Below are positions 30,013 through 36,286 of a stretch of DNA of 36,286 nt, piece by piece. The stretch comes from Clostridiales bacterium (lineage in GTDB: Bacteria > Bacillota > Clostridia > Peptostreptococcales > Anaerovoracaceae). Position numbers and translations under genes: made by a program. The notes under the pieces are model-generated. The model was not told the DNA's origin. It saw nothing but the letters and a program-made list of their open reading frames with translations, and ran no database searches. The stretch lies in assembly GCA_022773945.1 (NCBI GenBank), contig JALFNS010000034.1:1-36286 (forward strand), written 5' to 3'. How positions within the stretch are numbered: position 1 is the stretch's first letter; the number at the start of each line of letters is the position of its first letter.

Positions 30013-33000
30013 ATGATTCACAATGATATAAAGTTCTTTACAAACGAGCCTGAGAGAGATTTATACACTAGATTTTCTACAATTCTTAAAAGTAATACTC
30101 AGTTTTTTGATGCGTTAGTCGGATACTTCAGAACCAGCGGTTTTTTCAGATTGTATGAATCGCTTGAATCTGTTGAGAAGATACGAATACTGGTCGGACT
30201 GAACGTCGATAAGTTTACGATGAAGATTATAGATCAAGCAACAGAAGACATAAAATTCACTTCTGTTGCGACTAAAAGTGGTAAAGAGCACTTTTCTGAT
30301 GCAGTAGAAAATGAGTTTGCGGAAGCAAATACATCGGAAGAAATAGAAAAAGGTGTAAATGTCTTTATTGACTGGCTAAAGTCAGGAAAGCTCGAGATGA
30401 GGCTTTATACTGAAGCTCCTATTCATGCGAAGGTTTATGTTATGAGAAAGGATCCGGATAAGATTCCTGATACATTTGGAACAGTTATTACCGGATCAAG
30501 CAATTTCTCAGAGGCTGGCTTAGTGAACAACCTTGAGTTCAATGTAGAGTTAAAGGATTACGGCGATGTGAAGTTTGCACTCGACAAATTTGAAGAGTTA
30601 TGGGCAAAGGCTGTTGACATCAGAGAAACATACATTGATGTTGTCGAACAAAAAACTTGGATGCGTAATGATATAACTCCGTATCAGCTATACCTGAAGA
30701 CACTGTATGAGTTCTTTAAGGAAGAAATAAATTCTGACAAGGAAAACATCGAAACGCTTCTTCCGGAAGGATACATGAGGCTCCAATATCAGATAGACGC
30801 TGTCATGCAGGCAAGGAAGAAACTTGAGGCATATAATGGAGTGTTTATTTCCGATGTAGTCGGACTCGGGAAAACGTACATAAGCGCTATGCTGGCTAAC
30901 ACTTTTCCTCGGAACGCCTACAAGCTTGTAATCTGCCCACCGGTACTTGTTGATAACTGGAAACAGGTTCTTCAAGAATTTGATGTATCAAGATGGGATG
31001 TTGAATCATTAGGGAAGCTGGATAGAGTTTTAGAAAAGAACATCGATAAATACTCTTATATTTTCGTTGATGAAGCGCACCGTTTCAGAAATAGCGGAAC
31101 AGATGCATTTACAAAGCTTCATCAGATTTGTCGTGGGAAAAAAGTTATTCTTATTTCGGCAACTCCAATGAACAACTATACAAGCGATATAGAGAATCAA
31201 TTGTATCTATTCCAATCAAAGCAGAATGGAACGATAAATGGTATTAAAAATCTCGAAGGATTCTTCCGTTCTCTAAAATCAAAACTGAAGCAATATCCTA
31301 AGGGCACTGATGGATACATGCGACAGCTAAGGGAAAATGCGGAATTAATACGGGATAAACTTCTAAGAGAGGTAATGATTAGAAGAACCAGAAGTGAAAT
31401 AAAGAAATACTACTCAAGTGATTTGGAGAAACAGGGACTTACATTCCCTACCGTTGGAAAACCGGAGAAGATAATCTACACTTTCGATGAAGCTACTGAT
31501 GAGGCGTTCAATGAAACAATGAATGTTATCAGGCAGTTTAAGTATGCCAGATACACACCATTGTTGTATTTGAGGGATAAAAAGAAATATGCAACAATGC
31601 TGACGTCCCAGCATAATATGGGTGGATTTATGAAAGGCGTTCTTGTAAAGCGCCTAGAAAGCAGCTTTTATGCGTTCAAAAAGACATTGGATAGATTCAT
31701 TTCATCATATGAACGATTCATCGAGATGGTTGAGTCCGGCGATGTATACATTAGTAAAGATGTCGATGTATATGACCTTCTTGACGATGGTAATCTTGAA
31801 AAATTAATGTACTACGTTGAACAAAATGAGGTAATGAAGTTCAAGAGCACAGAGTTTGAGGCGCGTTTTATAAAAGATCTTCAAAACGACGTTGCTCAGT
31901 TGAAGTATCTCAAAACCATTTGGTCGCTTATTGATACTGATCCTAAACTTGATGAGTTCATCAATAATCTTAAGAGCAATACCTATATGAAGGACAAGAA
32001 GGTTATTGTTTTCACTGAATCAAAGGAAACTGCAGAGTACTTATGCGATAACCTGGAACCAATATATAATGATCGTGTCATATACTATAGCGGTCAGAGC
32101 AGTGCAGCGCTGAAAGTAGAAATTGAGGACAGCTTCAATCCAAGGTTCAAAGATAGAGGAAGTGATAAGTATGATTTGCTTATTACAACTGATGTTCTGG
32201 CAGAAGGTATTAACCTTCACCGGGCAAATGTTTTAGTAAACTACGATCTTCCATGGAATCCAACAAGAATAATGCAGAGAGTTGGGCGTATCAATAGAGT
32301 TGGAACGGAATTCGATGAAATACATGTATTTAATTTCTTTCCTACTGCTCAAAGCAATGCACAGCTTCCGATGGAAGATAGAATACTGGAAAAGATACAA
32401 TCCTTCCATGACACGCTTGGAGAAGATATAAAGTACCTGTCTGATAAAGAAGAAGTTTCTGCCAAGAACCTGTTTGATGATTTGAACAATGACTTAGATG
32501 GCGAAGAAGAAGGGGAGGCAAACCCGGAACTTGCTTATTTAGCAATAATAAGGCAAATTAGAGATGATAATCCGGAGTTGTTTGAAGATATAAAGAAACT
32601 CCCTAGAAAAGCTAAAACAGGAAAGGAATCGAATCAAATCGAAGATGAAGCGACACTAAGCTTCATTCGAAAAGGTGCACTTAAGACCTTCTTTATTTCT
32701 GATAACGCTTCATCAAAGCAACTGTCATTCATCGAAGCAATCAAGCTACTTGAGGCAGATGAAAATCAAGCAAAGCAGGGTATTGGCAGAAAATACTATA
32801 GCCAGTTTGAAAAAAACGACAACGCATTTGATGTGATGCTTTTAGAGGACAAAGAAGTAACAGTAAGCAAAATTGCAGTTGCGGGAAACGATGCAAAAAT
32901 TATAAAAACTCTTAAGGCAATGAAAAAGGAACCGACCCTTACAGATATTCAGGAAACAAATATCGATAAAATGATTGGATTATGGAGTAATGGCGAGATT

Positions 33001-33201
33001 CCGGCAAAGATTTCAAAGGATGTAGTGAAGAAAATTCCTCTTGCAAAAGATGTGCAGTCTTTGTATTTTGATATACTGAACATTATTCCTGACACGTATT
33101 TTGAAGAGAAGAAGGCAAGTAAATCTCCTGTTGATGGAGAAAAACAGGTGATACTTTCTTGTTATATGGTTCCGGGAGGCAATGATGAATACAGTAATTA
33201 A
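30013..33201 (+). CDS. PLD-domain SNF2/DEAD-type helicase, restriction/defence
   Basis: This 1062-residue protein has an N-terminal phospholipase D-like domain (about 1-220) with HAKVYVMRKD near 138 and GSSNFSEAGL near 157. A superfamily 2 helicase follows: Walker A VVGLGKT near 283, the DEAH box near 352, SATPMNN near 382, and the C-terminal lobe ending in MQRVGRINRVGTE near 754. About 270 further residues have no motif I recognise. PLD domains of this kind can be nucleases; the motor probably translocates on DNA. It shares an operon with a large DNA methyltransferase, so it is likely the motor/nuclease part of a restriction-like phage defence. DISARM and type I-like systems are the closest known ideas, but the gene set here does not match them exactly. 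The codons are AT-rich compared with the region before 28 kb. Confidence 0.82.
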   Translation: MIHNDIKFFTNEPERDLYTRFSTILKSNTQFFDALVGYFRTSGFFRLYESLESVEKIRILVGLNVDKFTMKIIDQATEDIKFTSVATKSGKEHFSDAVENEFAEANTSEEIEKGVNVFIDWLKSGKLEMRLYTEAPIHAKVYVMRKDPDKIPDTFGTVITGSSNFSEAGLVNNLEFNVELKDYGDVKFALDKFEELWAKAVDIRETYIDVVEQKTWMRNDITPYQLYLKTLYEFFKEEINSDKENIETLLPEGYMRLQYQIDAVMQARKKLEAYNGVFISDVVGLGKTYISAMLANTFPRNAYKLVICPPVLVDNWKQVLQEFDVSRWDVESLGKLDRVLEKNIDKYSYIFVDEAHRFRNSGTDAFTKLHQICRGKKVILISATPMNNYTSDIENQLYLFQSKQNGTINGIKNLEGFFRSLKSKLKQYPKGTDGYMRQLRENAELIRDKLLREVMIRRTRSEIKKYYSSDLEKQGLTFPTVGKPEKIIYTFDEATDEAFNETMNVIRQFKYARYTPLLYLRDKKKYATMLTSQHNMGGFMKGVLVKRLESSFYAFKKTLDRFISSYERFIEMVESGDVYISKDVDVYDLLDDGNLEKLMYYVEQNEVMKFKSTEFEARFIKDLQNDVAQLKYLKTIWSLIDTDPKLDEFINNLKSNTYMKDKKVIVFTESKETAEYLCDNLEPIYNDRVIYYSGQSSAALKVEIEDSFNPRFKDRGSDKYDLLITTDVLAEGINLHRANVLVNYDLPWNPTRIMQRVGRINRVGTEFDEIHVFNFFPTAQSNAQLPMEDRILEKIQSFHDTLGEDIKYLSDKEEVSAKNLFDDLNNDLDGEEEGEANPELAYLAIIRQIRDDNPELFEDIKKLPRKAKTGKESNQIEDEATLSFIRKGALKTFFISDNASSKQLSFIEAIKLLEADENQAKQGIGRKYYSQFEKNDNAFDVMLLEDKEVTVSKIAVAGNDAKIIKTLKAMKKEPTLTDIQETNIDKMIGLWSNGEIPAKISKDVVKKIPLAKDVQSLYFDILNIIPDTYFEEKKASKSPVDGEKQVILSCYMVPGGNDEYSN

Positions 33202-36200
33202 TAAAGTCGAAAATATATTAACATCTGAGTACACGACATCAAATTTTGTTGAATTTGTGCAAGAAGTCTTCTCGAGTATAGAGTTTGTTGCCCCTGATAA
33301 GTTTAATAAGGAATTCTCGAATTTCTCATCGCATATCGAAGGATCAACTCATGTTGGTAATTATACTGATCCGGAAGGGAACAGTATAATCATTGCAGCC
33401 GTTCAACTGAAAAGTCGTGCATATGTTGAAAATTCAAGAAGTATTCAAAGAAACTATGCAAAGAAACTCATCGAAAATGCTGCAAGTGAGGCTGCGTTCA
33501 TAGCGTTTTATACAGAGGGAGAATCAAAGTGGAGAATTTCTTTTGTAAGACTTGATTACGAAATGAAGTTTGAAAACGGCAAAATGAAGACTTCTGAGAA
33601 CCTCACACCTGCGAAGAGGTATTCATACCTTGTAGGTAGAGATGAACCGTGCCACACCGCGATAGATAGATTTAAGATTTTTATCGAAGATAATGATTCT
33701 ATGCCAACACTTGACCAGATGGAAGATGTGTTTAGTGTTGAAGCTGTAACAAACGAGTTTTTCAAGCTATACTGTGAGAAGTATCATCAGGTTAGGGAGC
33801 ACCTTGAGTCTAATGAGGACTTCGTAGAAGAAGCGAAGCAGCATAATTATACGGCTGCTCAGTTTACTAAGAAACTGATGGGACAAATAGTATTCCTCTA
33901 TTTCCTTCAGAAAAAAGGGTGGCTTGGTGTAAACGCTCTACCTAAAACAATGACAGAGAAGGAATACAAAAATGCGTTTTTTGCAAGAGGATCAAAATCC
34001 AGATCAATACTTCCGGTCGCGTATAGTCAAAACCCTGAAGATGGCCTTTATTACTTAATGCCGAAAGGTCTTGCAACTCTAAACGATGATGATGAAACAA
34101 TCCTGGCTCAGTGTGTGAAAGGACAGCCTTGGGGTACCGGACCTAAGAACTTTATGAGGAAACTGTTTGAAACAGCGCAGAAGAAAGGCGCAAATTTCTT
34201 CGATGAATATCTGGAGCCTCTGTTTTATAATGCGCTGAATGTAAACCGTGGCGAGCAAGGTTATGATCCTATACTACACTGCAGAATCCCGTTTCTGTCG
34301 GGAGGTTTATTTGAGCCTATAGACGGTTATGAATGGGAATACAATGATTTTGGCATACCAAATGAACTGTTTTCAAATAGAGTAAACAATAATCCGAGAA
34401 CCGGAGACGGAATACTGGATATTTTTGATAGATACAATTTCACTATGAGTGAAGATGAGCCTCTTGAGAGAGAAGTTGCTATCGACCCGGAGATGCTGGG
34501 AAAGGTATTTGAAAATCTTCTTGATGTAAATGATAGAAAATCAAAGGGCGCGTTCTACACACCTAGAGAAATTGTTCACTACATGTGTCAGGAAAGCCTA
34601 ATTAATTATTTAACAAGAGAAATCAATGTTTCTGAAGCAGCGGTACGAGACTTCATCCTTTATGGGGATTTTATGAAAGGAGAAGATACTGTTAAGGACA
34701 AGAAGCAAGGAAATGGTTCGTTATATATTTCTGAAGAGTTATTCAAACTTGATAATAATGGGAATGTAGTTACCAATAAACTTAAAGACATGGATAGGGC
34801 CCTGGCAGATGTCAGAGTAGCTGATCCTGCAGTTGGTTCAGGAGCATTCCCTCTAGGAATGCTCAATGAAATTGTAAGAGCAAGGCAGAATATTTCTGCA
34901 TATTATTCCATTACAATGAATCCGAATCAGACTCGGTTGATGTATTCAACGGAACGTTCTCCGTATGCTCTGAAGTATGAGACGATAAAGAATTGTATTT
35001 ATGCTGCGGATATTGAACCATCAGCAGTAGATATAGCGCAGCTTCGTCTGTGGCTTTCTCTTGTAATTGATGATGAAATAAATCCAAATGCAAATCCAGA
35101 TAATCCTTTGGAAGGACACAGGAATCCGATGCCTTTGCCAAATCTGGAATGGAATATTTTGTGTGGAGACAGTCTTATTGATGAGATTGAAGGAGTGCAA
35201 CTGATTAACCAAGACAAGCTTCTTGGAACAGCTGCTACGGGGGATCAAACTAATATTTGGGGTGACAGCTTTTCTAAGATCCTTCCGCGATTGATAGATG
35301 CGCAGGACAGACTTTTCCGTTGCGATGATACAAATAAGAAACATGAGCTGATGAACGAGATTTCCGCAATCAAAGACATGATTATTCTTTCACAGCTGGA
35401 AGGCATGAGTCCGGAGATTGCGGAGAAATATAAAGAAAGCAAGAAGTTGGTATCAAAGCCTTATGTGTTATGGCAACTGGATTTCGCCCGTGTATTCAAA
35501 GAAAAAGGCGGGTTTGATATTGTTATTGGGAACCCACCATATATTCAATTACAGAAATCCATTTCTGAAGAGTCAGGAGTGAAACTTGGGGACTTATACA
35601 TTAATCAAGGATTTAAAACATTTGCAAAGACTGGTGATATTTACGGACTCTTCTATGAAAAAGGATGGATGTTACTGAAAAACGATGGAGTGTTGACGTT
35701 TATTACCAGTAATAAGTGGATGCGTGCTGGATACGGTAAAGCATTAAGGGGTTTTTTTGCCAAGGAGACAAACCCAAAACAGTTGATAGACTTTGCAGGT
35801 CAAAAAATATTTGAATCAGCTACTGTCGATGTTAATATTCTTATTTTTGAGAAAAGGGAAAATGAGGGGAACACATTAGCATGTTCGGCAAATGAAAAGT
35901 GTAAAGATAATTTGAGCGTTTTTGTTCAGCAAAACTGCTCAAAAATAAACTTTTCGGATTCAGATAGTTGGACTGTTTTGAGCCCAATAGAAGCAAGCAT
36001 AAAAGCCAAAATAGAAAATATCGGAGTGCCATTAAAAAAATGGGATATTGATATTTTCAGAGGAATTCTTACTGGACTTAACGAAGCTTTCATCATTTCT
36101 GGCGAAAAGAAAAACGAGCTTATCGCTGCTGACCCAAAATCAGCTGAATTAATACGACCGATTTTAAGAGGCCGTGATATTAAGCGTTATTGTTTTACAG

Positions 36201-36286
36201 ATAATGATCTTTGGATTATTAATACACATAATGGAATCAAAAATAGAGATATCCCTCCGATAGATGTTAATGATTACCCAGCCATC
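33185..36286 (+). CDS. Eco57I/TaqI-type DNA methyltransferase, 3' end outside window
   Basis: At least 1034 residues are encoded, open at the window end. The start overlaps the helicase stop; a GGGAGG site at 33174-33179 favours the second of two adjacent ATGs. The N-terminal part (about 1-120) has IIIAAVQLKSR and SRSIQRNYAKKL and may be a nuclease-like fold with QLK replacing the usual ExK. The methyltransferase core has motif I DPAVGSGAFPLG near 546 and the catalytic NPPYIQLQ near 783, giving N6-adenine methylation. The last residues, RPILRGRDIKRYC then WIINTHNG, mark the start of a TaqI-like target-recognition domain. It resembles type IIG or BREX PglX-type enzymes. Together with the helicase it probably distinguishes self from foreign DNA. 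Confidence 0.88.
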   Translation, partial: MNTVINKVENILTSEYTTSNFVEFVQEVFSSIEFVAPDKFNKEFSNFSSHIEGSTHVGNYTDPEGNSIIIAAVQLKSRAYVENSRSIQRNYAKKLIENAASEAAFIAFYTEGESKWRISFVRLDYEMKFENGKMKTSENLTPAKRYSYLVGRDEPCHTAIDRFKIFIEDNDSMPTLDQMEDVFSVEAVTNEFFKLYCEKYHQVREHLESNEDFVEEAKQHNYTAAQFTKKLMGQIVFLYFLQKKGWLGVNALPKTMTEKEYKNAFFARGSKSRSILPVAYSQNPEDGLYYLMPKGLATLNDDDETILAQCVKGQPWGTGPKNFMRKLFETAQKKGANFFDEYLEPLFYNALNVNRGEQGYDPILHCRIPFLSGGLFEPIDGYEWEYNDFGIPNELFSNRVNNNPRTGDGILDIFDRYNFTMSEDEPLEREVAIDPEMLGKVFENLLDVNDRKSKGAFYTPREIVHYMCQESLINYLTREINVSEAAVRDFILYGDFMKGEDTVKDKKQGNGSLYISEELFKLDNNGNVVTNKLKDMDRALADVRVADPAVGSGAFPLGMLNEIVRARQNISAYYSITMNPNQTRLMYSTERSPYALKYETIKNCIYAADIEPSAVDIAQLRLWLSLVIDDEINPNANPDNPLEGHRNPMPLPNLEWNILCGDSLIDEIEGVQLINQDKLLGTAATGDQTNIWGDSFSKILPRLIDAQDRLFRCDDTNKKHELMNEISAIKDMIILSQLEGMSPEIAEKYKESKKLVSKPYVLWQLDFARVFKEKGGFDIVIGNPPYIQLQKSISEESGVKLGDLYINQGFKTFAKTGDIYGLFYEKGWMLLKNDGVLTFITSNKWMRAGYGKALRGFFAKETNPKQLIDFAGQKIFESATVDVNILIFEKRENEGNTLACSANEKCKDNLSVFVQQNCSKINFSDSDSWTVLSPIEASIKAKIENIGVPLKKWDIDIFRGILTGLNEAFIISGEKKNELIAADPKSAELIRPILRGRDIKRYCFTDNDLWIINTHNGIKNRDIPPIDVNDYPAI

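Overview
The window looks like chromosome from a strictly anaerobic, amino-acid-fermenting Clostridia (Eubacteriales). The pointers are strong GGAGG ribosome sites, TTGACA/TATAAT-type promoters, NuoE/NuoF-type flavin-iron-sulfur redox proteins, crotonase, a small alarmone synthetase, and an archaeal-type ornithine cyclodeaminase next to a sodium/proline-type symporter. A member of the Anaerovoracaceae (Family XIII) is a guess, not a demonstration. Most genes lie on the + strand in short, tightly spaced operons. Several promoters sit directly on the tail of the preceding terminator.

Layout. 1-660: phage debris (N-terminal terminase fragment) beside a tRNA-Gly(CCC) with its terminator. 700-3320: a YtrA-type GntR/ABC transporter operon with an evident palindromic operator, then a TetR regulator on the - strand. 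3380-4220: a RelQ-like alarmone synthetase. 4260-7000: a PutP-like symporter and a TIGR00300-type ornithine cyclodeaminase, suggesting a proline supply operon. 7000-10890: 5-formyl-THF cyclo-ligase, a short dynamin-like GTPase, DNA polymerase III delta, and an EamA exporter. 10910-16820: a three-gene flavin/Fe-S complex (NuoE-like, NuoF/HydB-like, and a fused GltD/NuoG-like 1168-residue subunit), probably an electron-bifurcating NAD(P)H oxidoreductase. 16820-22900: the most unusual locus. It encodes a MaoC hydratase, an acyl carrier protein, a metallo-beta-lactamase-fold hydrolase, a single-chain LuxE-LuxC fusion, an AMP-forming ligase, and an iron-sulfur aldo/keto reductase. This looks like a carrier-protein-bound acyl-to-aldehyde (and possibly alcohol) pathway without luciferase. 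22890-28330: crotonase, a MacB/FtsX-type ABC exporter with a long extracytoplasmic coiled coil, and a FatA-type acyl-ACP thioesterase.

From about 28.6 kb the sequence changes character and becomes visibly AT-richer from about 29.7 kb. A small conserved hypothetical on the - strand is followed by a Fic AMP-transferase-like gene with an operator-like inverted repeat across its promoter. Next come a phased repeat cluster and a decayed copy of the Fic 3' end. Last is a two-gene restriction/defence-like operon: a PLD-SNF2 helicase and a TaqI/Eco57I-type methyltransferase cut by the window end. This part reads as an acquired defence island.

Two candidates stand out for an undescribed system: the LuxEC/ACP operon (16839-22897) and the PLD-helicase/methyltransferase pair with its Fic and repeat neighbourhood (28678-36286). 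All functional calls come from reading motifs by eye. No database search or computation was run.
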